A stretch of 63,210 bases of DNA from Longimicrobium sp. (GTDB taxonomy: Bacteria > Gemmatimonadota > Gemmatimonadetes > Longimicrobiales > Longimicrobiaceae). Of this stretch, positions 17,644 to 25,910 are shown in pieces (within the stretch, counting starts at the first letter, position 1; the number at the start of each line of letters is the position of its first letter). The position numbers were made by a program, and so were the translations under genes. Location of the stretch: assembly GCA_036389135.1 (NCBI GenBank), contig DASVQP010000074.1:1-63210 (forward strand), in the 5' to 3' direction. Below the pieces are notes generated by a model. The model searched no databases and was not told the origin of the DNA. It saw only the letters and a list, made by a program, of their open reading frames with translations.

Positions 17644-17718
17644 ATGCATAGCTAGCGCCGGTGCCCCGGTGCGTCAAGCTGCACGGCAACCGGGCAGCCG
17701 CCGATCCGCACCAGCGTG

Positions 17719-18225
17719 TCAGGCGGCGCGGGATGGCAGCTGCAGGTGATGATGCCGCGTGTGGATCTCCTGCAGCCGCACGAGGTCGACGACGGGAAGG
17801 CGGCCGAACGCCGGGTGGTCGGTGGTGGTGCCGCGCACTTCTCTCGCGGCGCTCTCGAACGCTGCCGCCGCGGCTTGCAAGCGGTCGAGGAGCGCGGGCG
17901 CGGGCGCGGTGGACGTGCCCGGCCGCATCACCCCCGGCGCTTTGCTGGCCACCGGGAAACGGCCAAGCCACAGCACGGGCCGCAGCAGGAGGGTGCGGAG
18001 CAGCGGCCGCAGGATGCGCGGCGGAGCCCCCCCGGGCGAGCGGCCGTGGAGAACTTCGCCGCTGGCCTCGTACGCCAGCGCGAGATGCTCGGCGATCTGC
18101 CCCGGCGACCACTTGCCCTCGGCGCGCGGCCGATCCCACCGCTCCGGCGGCACAGCACGAGCCGACGCGAGAAATGCCTGCACCGCCTGATGATGCGCGT
18201 GGAGCGCGGAATGGAGATCGGGCAT
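17719..18225 (-). CDS. DinB family protein (possible metal-dependent thiol transferase)
   Basis: The 168-residue four-helix protein shows the DinB/YfiT pattern: an N-terminal helix with H-A-H-H, the GKWSPGQIAEHLALAYE motif whose histidine is a metal ligand, and the C-terminal LVRLQEIHTRHHHLQLP with the two remaining histidine ligands. The superfamily includes bacillithiol and mycothiol transferases and maleylpyruvate isomerase. No thiol-biosynthesis gene is nearby, so the substrate is unknown. Confidence 0.87.
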   Translation of the reverse strand: MPDLHSALHAHHQAVQAFLASARAVPPERWDRPRAEGKWSPGQIAEHLALAYEASGEVLHGRSPGGAPPRILRPLLRTLLLRPVLWLGRFPVASKAPGVMRPGTSTAPAPALLDRLQAAAAAFESAAREVRGTTTDHPAFGRLPVVDLVRLQEIHTRHHHLQLPSRAA

Positions 18226-18281
18226 TGCGATGGTCCCCTGGTGTGCTGGTTGACGCCGCCGGCTGGTACGCGGATATGCGC

Positions 18282-18312
18282 GGCAGCCGCGGACGGATCG
18301 TCCGCGGCTGCC
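18282..18312 (-). terminator. GC-rich hairpin after the beta-propeller lipoprotein gene
   Basis: Perfect 13-bp arms GGCAGCCGCGGAC and GTCCGCGGCTGCC close a 5-base loop 43 bases past the stop codon at 18355. It lacks a T-tract, which is common in high-GC genomes. Confidence 0.6.
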
Positions 18313-18354
18313 GGGAGCCTCGCCAGGGCGGGGCTTACCCCCGCCCGGCGGCCC

Positions 18355-19845
18355 TCACGGCTTCCAGGCCGGTGCCCAGAGGCCGTGATTGAGCTGCCGG
18401 AGCGAGATGGGGAGCTCGATGCCCGTGGCCGTTTCGATCACCGTGAGCACGGCGTTCCGGTTGGCCGCGATGATGTACTTGCCGTCCGGCGAGTAGTCGA
18501 ACGTGTGCCGATACTGGGTGCCGCTCGCGGACACGGGGCGGTTGCCGGTGCCATCGGGCTTTACGGCGCGCAGCTCGCCATTCGCGAAAAAGGATTCCGT
18601 CACGCTGATGTACGCGATCTCGCTGCCCTGCGGCGACCACCGGGGTGAGGCGGCGGGGCCCGGAATCGTGACGCTCTGCCCCGTCGCCAGGGTGGTGACC
18701 ACCAGGCTCGAGCCGCTGATGTACGCCAGGCGCGTCCCATCGGGCGAGAGCGAGGCGTCGCGCCCGGCGCGAACGCGCTCGCGCCCGGTGCCGTCGGCGC
18801 GTACACGATGGATCGTCGCCTCGTTGAAGACCCCGCCGGTGAAGTACACCCACTGCCCGTCGTACGACCGCCGCGGCCAGGACTCGTGCTCCAGCTGCGA
18901 CGCCGGCTCGATCAAGCGCCGGCGGGTGTTCGTCGCGAAGTCGAACACGTACAGCTGCTTGGTATGATTGGGGTTGTTGTCGTGGAAGAACAGCTTCGTT
19001 CCGTCCGCGCTCCAGGTGCTGGGCATCTCGCCCCAGTACCCGTTGTTCATGACGGACGGCGTGACCTTGGAGAGGTTGGATCCATCGAGGTCGAAACGGT
19101 AGATCGCCAGCTCGTGGCCGGTGTGCTCCATGGCCGTGTACGCCGCGATGGTACCCTGCGGCATCACGCTGACCATCGTGGTGTCGGCGAAGCCCCCGAC
19201 TTCGGCGACCACCATCGCGCGGCCGAATGCGGCGCCGGTCACCGTGGTGCCGGCGAGGCTCGCCGGCCCCGAGGCGACGCGCAGCGCCGGCGCATCGGTG
19301 CGGGCGTTGCCGTGCCGGTCCTGCACCGTCGCCCTGATGGTGGCGCTCCGCCCCACGGACAGCATCGTGTCCTGGGGAGCCGTCACCACGCGGACCGGAT
19401 TGCCGGGTCTGATCGTGTAGCCGGCCGTCGTCCGCAGACCCAGCGTCGGCACGATCACGTTCACCGCGCCGGGTCCAGCGATGGTACCGAACGCGATGCG
19501 CGCGTGCGCCCGGCCGGCCGCGTCCGTGCTGTCAGCCACGAGGGCCATGAAACGTGCACCCCCTACCTCGCTCACCAGAACGGGCGCTATGGGGCCCGCG
19601 GGCGTGTTCGTGAGCACGGCCTCGAACCGAACCGGCACGCCCACGAGCGGCTTGCCGTTGTCGCCGATGAGCTCCACCGTCAGCGCCTGGACCGGTGCGG
19701 TCAGAACGGTGTCGGCTACGTCTGCGCCGGAGATCACGCGGAGGCCGGGGTCTTTCTTGGGGGTGCCATCCGAGACGGGATTGTCACAGGCAGCGGCGAT
19801 GACGGACGCGGCGAGCAGCGCCACGCGTATAGACGGGGTTTTCAT
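18355..19845 (-). CDS. lipoprotein with Ig-like and TolB-type beta-propeller domains
   Basis: The 496-residue product has signal peptide MKTPSIRVALLAASVIAAAC. Residues about 40-230 form two bacterial Ig-like (invasin/Big-1 type) repeats, seen in VELIGDNGKPLVGVPVRFEA and VTVTG-type strands. From residue 235 several PD40/WD40-like TolB repeats follow (FDLDGSNLSKV, SWSADGTKLFFHDNN, RWSPQGSEIAYISV, DYSPDGKYIIAANR). These are surface or periplasmic interaction domains with no catalytic motif. The ATG lies under a well-formed lipobox. Confidence 0.87.
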   Translation of the reverse strand: MKTPSIRVALLAASVIAAACDNPVSDGTPKKDPGLRVISGADVADTVLTAPVQALTVELIGDNGKPLVGVPVRFEAVLTNTPAGPIAPVLVSEVGGARFMALVADSTDAAGRAHARIAFGTIAGPGAVNVIVPTLGLRTTAGYTIRPGNPVRVVTAPQDTMLSVGRSATIRATVQDRHGNARTDAPALRVASGPASLAGTTVTGAAFGRAMVVAEVGGFADTTMVSVMPQGTIAAYTAMEHTGHELAIYRFDLDGSNLSKVTPSVMNNGYWGEMPSTWSADGTKLFFHDNNPNHTKQLYVFDFATNTRRRLIEPASQLEHESWPRRSYDGQWVYFTGGVFNEATIHRVRADGTGRERVRAGRDASLSPDGTRLAYISGSSLVVTTLATGQSVTIPGPAASPRWSPQGSEIAYISVTESFFANGELRAVKPDGTGNRPVSASGTQYRHTFDYSPDGKYIIAANRNAVLTVIETATGIELPISLRQLNHGLWAPAWKP

Positions 19846-20079
19846 CGTAGAACGGATAAATGGATGTAAGTGGGGTGCGCGCTCCCTTTTCGGCCGGCGT
19901 GGCTCGGCCGGGAAGCGTCGAACGGCGAATGGCTGACCGCCTGGTAAGTGCGGCCAGCCGGACGCACCATTACGAGCGGGCGCCGGTTCTTGCCTGCCGC
20001 GGATGCGGAGGTTGAGGAAGCAAGATCCGGTTAAAAGATCGGAAAGCGAGGCGATATGCGCAAGCCGTTGCTTGCAGCG

Positions 20080-20505
20080 CTACCGGGGCGCGTGGTCCCG
20101 CCGGGCGGCCGTGCGACGCCCGCGCTCGAGTGCGGCCGCCCCGAGCACCCCGAGCGCATACGCCGCGAAGTCGCGAGGATCGAAGCCGTTCCCCAGCACC
20201 AGGTGCCCGAGCCTCGTACCGCGCACCGCATCCAGCGCGGGCGCGTGATACAGCTGGCTCACCTCCACCGTGAAGCAGGCCGCCAGGGCGATCGCGCCCC
20301 GCGCGCCGAGCGCCATCCGCGGCACGAGGGCGCTGACCCACCAGGTGAGCATCGCCGCCCACAGCGCATCCCCCACGACGTCGCGCACGATGGGCGACGT
20401 GTTCACGCCGCCCAGGTGCACCGCCAGCCCGGCCATGATGGTGGCGATCGCCAGCGCGGCGTAGGCGGCCCGCGCGCGGAGCTCAGGGGACGTGCGGCCG
20501 GTCAA
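20080..20505 (-). CDS. DUF2809 family membrane protein
   Basis: The product is 141 residues if it starts at the TTG at 20505, two bases after the stop codon of the channel gene upstream, which suggests translational coupling. It has four hydrophobic segments and the DUF2809 (VanZ-like) signature: VGDALWAAMLTWWVS, FTVEVSQLYHAPALDAVRGT and RLGHLVLGNGFDPRDFAAY. The family is of unknown function. The longer frame upstream runs through the neighbouring gene and is an artefact. Confidence 0.82.
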   Translation of the reverse strand: MTGRTSPELRARAAYAALAIATIMAGLAVHLGGVNTSPIVRDVVGDALWAAMLTWWVSALVPRMALGARGAIALAACFTVEVSQLYHAPALDAVRGTRLGHLVLGNGFDPRDFAAYALGVLGAAALERGRRTAARRDHAPR

Positions 20506-20507
20506 AG

Positions 20508-21125
20508 CTATCGCGGCTCTTGCGGCAGGCGGAAAACCGGCAGGCGCAGGCCACGCAGGATCGCCAGCAGCCGGAGCACCGCGACCGCCACCATCCCCAG
20601 CACCGCAGCGGCGGGCCGGCCGACCCCCGCCTCCTGCACCAGCAGGTAGAGCGCGGCCCCCGCGATGGCGGCCGTCGCATAGATGTCGCGGCGCAGGATC
20701 AGCGGGACCTCGGCGCTCAGCACGTCGCGGAGCACGCCGCCCGCAACTCCGGTGATGGTCCCCATCAGCACCACGATGATGCCCGGCAGACCGGCGGCCT
20801 CCGCCACCTGCGTGCCCATGATGGAGAACAGCGCCAGGCCCAGCGCATCCGCGATGAGAAGCGAGTTGCGCGGCGCCGGCCACAGGCGCACGTAGACGAT
20901 GCTGAGCAGCGCCGCGATGGTGATGACGACCAGGTAGGTGGGATCGGCGATCCAGAAGATGGGGTGCCGGTCCAGGAGCAGGTCGCGGATGGTGCCGCCG
21001 CCGATGGCCGTGACGACCGCGATGACGAGCACGCCCAGCAGGTCCAGGCCCTTTCGGCCGGCCGAGAGCGCGCCGCTGATGGCGAACACGGCCACCCCGA
21101 GCAGGTCCAGAACGTAGACGGTCAC
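20508..21125 (-). CDS. TRIC-type / UPF0126 cation channel protein
   Basis: The 205-residue product has seven hydrophobic helices and the duplicated glycine-rich motifs of the bacterial trimeric intracellular cation channel family: [18 protein letters not shown] in the first repeat and [19 protein letters not shown] in the second, with [14 protein letters not shown] near the start. Homologues form trimeric K+-permeable channels, previously called UPF0126 or YicG. It starts with GTG and is directly coupled to the DUF2809 gene downstream. Confidence 0.92.
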   Translation of the reverse strand: MTVYVLDLLGVAVFAISGALSAGRKGLDLLGVLVIAVVTAIGGGTIRDLLLDRHPIFWIADPTYLVVITIAALLSIVYVRLWPAPRNSLLIADALGLALFSIMGTQVAEAAGLPGIIVVLMGTITGVAGGVLRDVLSAEVPLILRRDIYATAAIAGAALYLLVQEAGVGRPAAAVLGMVAVAVLRLLAILRGLRLPVFRLPQEPR

Positions 21126-21164
21126 GCGCGAGGATGCATGGAGAGCGGCGCCATTCCTGTTCGC

Positions 21165-21599
21165 TCAGACCTGTTCGTAAAAGAGCTCGGACCCGGTAGG
21201 TGGATGAGCTCCGGGGGCCGAGAACCCGGGGAGCGCCTCCACTTCGGCGAAAAACTCCTCCAGCGATCCGCAGTCCGAGCTCCACAGGCTCACCTCCAGA
21301 GGGCGAAGCTCGGATGCGGGCTCGTATAGCACCGTCAGCTGTAGCTGCTCCATCCCGGCATGCTCGCCATCCTCCTCGATGGAGAACTGCCGCGTCAGGT
21401 TCCAGTGGAACTGCTCGCGGCCCGTGAAATCGTACGTGCCGCATTGGAAGAGGAGCGTATCGTCGGCGGCGCTCACCGGCACTGCCGCGAATTCTCGGAA
21501 CACGCGCCACGCGATGGATGGGTCCGGGCGGTTCCGGTCGAATCCGGCGGCATCCAGCATCCGCGCGAAGTGCGCGAGAGTCGCTCCCGGTGCGAGCAC
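21165..21599 (-). CDS. small conserved protein of unknown function
   Basis: The 144-residue product starts at a GTG preceded 8 bases earlier by AAGGAG, a strong ribosome site. It is predicted soluble and alternates helix and strand (FARMLDAAGFDRN, then DDTLLFQCGTYDFTGREQFH). The tryptophan- and Tyr-rich pattern with LEEFFAEVEALP near the end is seen in uncharacterised proteins of many bacteria. No domain was recognised. Confidence 0.78.
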   Translation of the reverse strand: MLAPGATLAHFARMLDAAGFDRNRPDPSIAWRVFREFAAVPVSAADDTLLFQCGTYDFTGREQFHWNLTRQFSIEEDGEHAGMEQLQLTVLYEPASELRPLEVSLWSSDCGSLEEFFAEVEALPGFSAPGAHPPTGSELFYEQV

Positions 21600-21833
21600 G
21601 TGAACTTCTCCTTGCGAGCCGAATTGTGTCGTTCGCCAGCCGTGCCCGGGCTAATATGGCACCCCCGCGCTTCGGATGTCCAACGTTGAGAACAACGAAT
21701 TGGTTGCGCACTGCGGGGAAACGCGGGTATCCTCCTCCGGTCCTGCACCAGTACCCACCGCAGGACAGATACCCCCCGGCCAGTCCGCCAGGACGGAACC
21801 GCCCCGTCCACGGCTCCCCTCACCGCCGTAAGC

Positions 21834-24068
21834 ATGGCCCTCCCGGTTCGTCCGGCGTCCCGCGGGGCCGCCGGTCTTCCTGAAAAAGAAGCGCTCACCA
21901 TCCGGCTGGTCGCGTTGCTGGCGGTGGCCTGCATCCTGGGATTCGGGGGCGTGTACCGCGTGGCGATGCCGGCGGCGAACGATCCCTGGTCGTACCGCTT
22001 CGTGGTCGCCGCGGTGTGCGCCGCGCTGTACATCCTGTCCTACGTCCCCGGCCGGCCGGGCTTCGTCGCCGTCATGCACCTGACGTTCGCGACCGTCACC
22101 GGGTGGGTCGTCCTGCTGCTCGCTCTCAACGACTTCGCGCCCGAGTACGCGCTGGGGCTGATGGTGATCGTGGCGGTCATCAGCATGCTCTTCCGAGGCA
22201 CGGTCTCCCTGGCGGTCTACGGAACCGTGACGCTGGCAGCGGTGGGGGTCGTCGCGGCGCGAGTCTCCGAGCCGCGGATGAGCCCCCTCCTCTTCGGCAG
22301 CTACCTGGTGGTGATCCTGGGGCTGTTCTGGGTGGTGGTGCGCAACCGCCTGCGCGCCGAGCGCGAGATCGCCGCCAGCGAGGAACGCTACGCGCTCGCC
22401 GCCCTGGGCGCCAACGACGGCCTGTGGGACTGGGACGTGGCGGCGGGCACCCTCTACCTCTCGCCACGCTGGCGCGAGATCGCCGGCGCCTCCGAAGACG
22501 AGGCCAGCCGCGGCCCCGAAGATTGGCTCGGCCGCATCCACCCCGCCGACCGCGCGCGCGTGGACGCGGAGCTGTTCCCGCCGGGCGGCCCGGGCGGGAC
22601 GCACTTCCAGTCGGAGCACCGCATCGCCCACAGCGACGGAAGCTGGCGCTGGGTGCTGGTGCGCGGCGTACGCGTGGTGGGCCCGGACGGGGAGATCGTG
22701 CGGATGGTGGGATCGGAATCCGACATCTCCGAGCGGAAGCGCTTCGAGGAGCAGCTCGTCCACGACGCGCTCCACGACTCGCTCACCGGCCTCCCCAACC
22801 GCGCCCTCTTCCTCGACCGCCTGGAGCGCGCGATCGCGCGCACGCACCGCCAGCCGGCATTCCACTTCGCGGTCATCTTCCTGGACCTGGACCGCTTCAA
22901 GGTCATCAACGACCGGGTGGGCCACGTGGCGGCGGACGGCGTGCTGACGGTGGTGGCCCGCAGGCTGGAGCAGTGCCTTCGCCACGGCGACAGCGTCGCG
23001 CGGCTGGGCGGCGACGAGTTCGCGCTCCTGGTGGAGGACGTGGACGAGCCATCCCTGGTGGCGCAGCGGATACAGCACGCGCTCGTCGCTCCCATCGATG
23101 CCGGCGGGGAGCCGGTGGTGGTCACGGTGTCGATGGGGATCGCCGTCAGCTCAACCGGCTTCGCGCGCCCGGAGGACGCGCTGCGCGACGCCGACGCGGC
23201 CATGTACCGCGCCAAGGCGAGGGGCCGGTCGCGCTTCGAGGTGGCCGACGACGAGCTGCACGCCCACTCGCTGGCCCAGGTGGCCATGGAGGGCGAGCTG
23301 CGCCACGCCACCGGTCGCGGCGAGCTGCGGCTGCACTACCAGCCCGTGGTGCGCCTGGACACGCGCGAGCTGGTGGGCTTCGAGGCGCTGATGCGCTGGG
23401 AGCACCCGACCCTCGGCCTCTGCTCCCCCTCCGACTTCATCCCCCTGGCCGAGCAGACGGGGATCGTCACGGCGCTGGAGCGGTGGGCGCTGCGCGAGGG
23501 GTGCAGGCAGATGCAGGCGTGGCGCCGCTCGCACCCGTGGATGGAGGAGCTCTGGCTTTCGGTGAACCTGTCCACCCGCCACTTCCTCCGCCCCGCGCTC
23601 GCGCAGGAGATCCAGGAGCTGCTGGGAGAGACGGGCTTCGCGCCGGACCGCCTGCACCTGGAGATCACGGAGAGCGTCATCATGGACGACCCGGCCGCCG
23701 TCGGGCCGCTCCTGCACCGGCTGCGCGCGTCGGGCGTGCGCGTGGCCATCGACGACTTCGGCACGGGGTACTCGTCGCTGGCCTACCTCCACCGGCTCCC
23801 GCTGGACACGCTCAAGATCGACCGCTCGTTCGTGCACCAGATGCGCTCCGATCCCGCGCTGGAGGCGGTGATCCGCACCCTGCTCTCGCTTTCGGAGATC
23901 CTGCACCTGGAGACGATCGCCGAGGGCGTGGAGACGGAGGAGGAGGCGAGCGCGCTGCTGCGGATGGGATGCCGCTACGGCCAGGGCTTCCTCTTCGCCC
24001 GCCCGCTCCCCCCCGCCGACGCCGAACGCCTCCTCGGCGCCACCCCCGGCACCCCGGTCACCGCATAG
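21834..24068 (+). CDS. membrane PAS-GGDEF-EAL cyclic-di-GMP enzyme
   Basis: The 744-residue protein begins with about six transmembrane helices (residues 22-165). A PAS domain (about 178-305, with NDGLWDWDVAAG) leads into a GGDEF domain with intact GGDEF at 392-396 and an inhibitory RxxD I-site (RHGD, 383-386) at the usual five-residue spacing. A full EAL domain follows, with EAL at 517-519 and the catalytic-set motifs EITES, DDFGTGYSSL, KIDRSF and AEGVET. Both cyclase and phosphodiesterase sites look competent, so it may make and break c-di-GMP, with the PAS or membrane part as sensor. It is monocistronic. Confidence 0.96.
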   Translation: MALPVRPASRGAAGLPEKEALTIRLVALLAVACILGFGGVYRVAMPAANDPWSYRFVVAAVCAALYILSYVPGRPGFVAVMHLTFATVTGWVVLLLALNDFAPEYALGLMVIVAVISMLFRGTVSLAVYGTVTLAAVGVVAARVSEPRMSPLLFGSYLVVILGLFWVVVRNRLRAEREIAASEERYALAALGANDGLWDWDVAAGTLYLSPRWREIAGASEDEASRGPEDWLGRIHPADRARVDAELFPPGGPGGTHFQSEHRIAHSDGSWRWVLVRGVRVVGPDGEIVRMVGSESDISERKRFEEQLVHDALHDSLTGLPNRALFLDRLERAIARTHRQPAFHFAVIFLDLDRFKVINDRVGHVAADGVLTVVARRLEQCLRHGDSVARLGGDEFALLVEDVDEPSLVAQRIQHALVAPIDAGGEPVVVTVSMGIAVSSTGFARPEDALRDADAAMYRAKARGRSRFEVADDELHAHSLAQVAMEGELRHATGRGELRLHYQPVVRLDTRELVGFEALMRWEHPTLGLCSPSDFIPLAEQTGIVTALERWALREGCRQMQAWRRSHPWMEELWLSVNLSTRHFLRPALAQEIQELLGETGFAPDRLHLEITESVIMDDPAAVGPLLHRLRASGVRVAIDDFGTGYSSLAYLHRLPLDTLKIDRSFVHQMRSDPALEAVIRTLLSLSEILHLETIAEGVETEEEASALLRMGCRYGQGFLFARPLPPADAERLLGATPGTPVTA

Positions 24069-24085
24069 ATAGGCGGACCGCTCGA

Positions 24086-24277
24086 TCAGTCGCGCCGGTC
24101 CGCCAGCAGGATGCGGCGAGCTTCCTCGTGCGGCACCACGTCGCCGTGGTCGGCGGCCTGTAGCCCGCGAGCGACTTTCGAGACGAAGTACAGCCGATCC
24201 ATCGCATCCTCCACGGTCGCGTCCTCGGGGAGCCGCTCCACCGCCTCGCGGAGCAGCTGCTTGGCATTCACCGGCAT
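24086..24277 (-). CDS. small antitoxin-like protein, apparently without toxin
   Basis: The 63-residue product (KQLLREAVERLPEDATVEDA, then DRLYFVSKVARGL and a final HEEARRILLA) matches the small 'addiction module' antitoxin family in which the partner is a RelE/ParE-type toxin. The tail with G-D-V-V-P-H-E-E-A is typical of that family. No toxin gene flanks it on either side within 200 bases, so it is an orphan or has another role. It lies 18 bases from the c-di-GMP gene on the opposite strand. Confidence 0.75.
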   Translation of the reverse strand: MPVNAKQLLREAVERLPEDATVEDAMDRLYFVSKVARGLQAADHGDVVPHEEARRILLADRRD

Positions 24278-24412
24278 AGGTTCTCGTGCGGTAGAGGAGA
24301 GAGGGAGGTTTGAGTCTACCTCTCGTCGCGCGATGTGTACAGGTGCGGGCTGCCGGATGCTGGTTTGAGCGGTCAGCCCTGGAATTCAGCGCGCTTTTGC
24401 CCGGACGGAGCG

Positions 24413-24736
24413 CTACGTATTGCCGCGGTGCCTTGCGATTGCCGCATCCAGGCGCTCGCGAGCAATGCGGCGTTCCTCTGGAGTGAACAATTCCTTCCAT
24501 TCCTCCTCGAGAACCATCGCCTCCAGCGAGAGGTCGGCGCGGCCAACCGAAACCACTCGGTCGAGTCCCGCGGCCGTATCCTTCTTTGCATCCAGCCACT
24601 CGCGGGACGCCTGGAGTCCTCCAACGCGGCGAACCTTCTGGAGAAACCGATTCGCCCAATAAGAGGTGGCCCTGCCAACCTCCCAGTAGGAGCTCTCAAG
24701 CTTCCTGTGGAATCGTTCTTCGAGCGTCTCTGACAT
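24413..24736 (-). CDS. small helical protein of unknown function
   Basis: The 107-residue product (MSETLEERFHRKLESSYWEV, with a later LEEEWKELFTPEERRIARER) is predicted all-helical, acidic and cytoplasmic. Codon use is less GC-rich than in the flanking genes. It was not recognised. It shares orientation with the antitoxin-like gene 136 bases downstream but has no evident functional link. Confidence 0.65.
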   Translation of the reverse strand: MSETLEERFHRKLESSYWEVGRATSYWANRFLQKVRRVGGLQASREWLDAKKDTAAGLDRVVSVGRADLSLEAMVLEEEWKELFTPEERRIARERLDAAIARHRGNT

Positions 24737-25172
24737 TGGGGGAACTTAGGGCAATGGGTGGAATAGAGCCGAGCGCTAGATGATTACCCGCGTTCGGCGC
24801 ATGGAATCAGCTCGGCCAGGTTGCGGCCGCACATCGCCTTCACCCGCTGTCTCCAACGCGGGGCTCCTCAGCGCGTCTCGTAGCCGACCGCGAGGCTTCC
24901 GGCCCTCGCTTCGGATCGGAAGACGCTGCAATGAGAACGACTCGAGCGAACGGAGACACGAACGGTGGCCCTGGTCTGAGGGAGTGCGAGCCCCGCGAAC
25001 CGAAGCGGCAATGTTGCCTGTTCGCGAGTCGCCTGCAAGCGTCTGTTCGGCCGCGGCCGCGCACGGTGGAACTGGCTCTCCAAACTTGACTCCGTCCCGG
25101 CCGCCCGTGACTCTTTCGGGGGCACTGAAGATCAACGGCGGTTTTCTCGTCCTCCTCTCGGGATCCTGGCGC
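24737..25172. other. intergenic stretch without a recognisable gene
   Basis: These 436 bases between the small helical protein and the GNAT gene carry several open frames, none with a ribosome site or family match. Base composition is lower in GC than in the flanking genes. A promoter for the GNAT gene is expected here but not evident. Confidence 0.5.
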
Positions 25173-25742
25173 ATGGCGATCGAGGTTCGACCGGCGACCG
25201 TGTTCGACGACGTCAAGACGATGGTGGGGCCGAAGCGGCCCGACGCGAACGTCTGCTGGTGCCTGAGCTACCGCATCCCGTCCATGGAGAACGTCTCCCT
25301 GCAGGGCCCCGCCCGCGGCGAAAAGGTGGCCGAGCTCATGGAGCGCGGGCCGATCGGCGTGCTCGCGTACGACGGCGACGAGGTCGTGGGGTGGGCGGCG
25401 GTCGCGCCACGCGCCGACACCACCTTTGCGCGCACCCGCACCATCCCGCACGTCGACGACGTGGCCGTGTGGGCGGTGTGGTGCATCCGCGTGCGGCCGG
25501 GACACCGCGGCAAAGGGATCTCGCACTCGCTGCTCGCCGGCGCGGTCGAGTACGCGCGGTCCCAGGGCGCGCCGGCCATCGAGGGCTATCCCGTCGACAA
25601 CCAGGGCGACAAGGTGGATCTCACTATGGCGTACGTCGGAACGCGCGCGCTCTTTGAGAAGGCCGGATTTCGCAAGGCGGCCGACACCACGTCGGTCATC
25701 AACGGCTTTCCGCGCGTGCTGATGCGGCTGGATCTGCGGTAG
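25173..25742 (+). CDS. GNAT family N-acetyltransferase
   Basis: The 189-residue product has the GNAT core: VGWAAVAPR (strand 4), AVWCIRVRPGHRGKGISHSL, which contains the acetyl-CoA loop R-P-G-H-R-G-K-G, and a C-terminal ALFEKAGFRKA. The N-terminal motif DANVCWCLSYR is the pattern of a GNAT subgroup found in many bacteria with no known substrate. The ATG at 25173 is the first giving a complete domain; longer frames run through unrelated DNA. Confidence 0.9.
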   Translation: MAIEVRPATVFDDVKTMVGPKRPDANVCWCLSYRIPSMENVSLQGPARGEKVAELMERGPIGVLAYDGDEVVGWAAVAPRADTTFARTRTIPHVDDVAVWAVWCIRVRPGHRGKGISHSLLAGAVEYARSQGAPAIEGYPVDNQGDKVDLTMAYVGTRALFEKAGFRKAADTTSVINGFPRVLMRLDLR

Positions 25743-25767
25743 CCCGCTCCCCCGCCGCGCCGAGTCA

Positions 25768-25796
25768 TTGCACGGCCTCCCCGTGCTTCGTATTAT
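25768..25796 (+). promoter_or_regulatory. probable promoter of the multicopper oxidase gene
   Basis: TTGCAC (25768-25773) and TATTAT (25791-25796) are spaced by 17 bases and lie between the GNAT stop and the multicopper oxidase start at 25911. They leave a leader of about 108 bases. Confidence 0.55.
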
Positions 25797-25910
25797 GCGC
25801 CGGTCCGTGGATTAGGCCGGTGTCCCCCGCCGGCCTTCAGCGCCGAAGTTCCTCCACGTCCATCCTTCCCGCGGGTCCCGCAGTCACACCTTTCGATCCA
25901 CCGGACGAAC

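Noticed and set aside
24780-25125. Minus-strand frame containing an R-R-L-Q-A-T-R-E-Q stretch
   Set aside because: No ribosome site, no domain and overlapping frames on the other strand; it looks like non-coding DNA.
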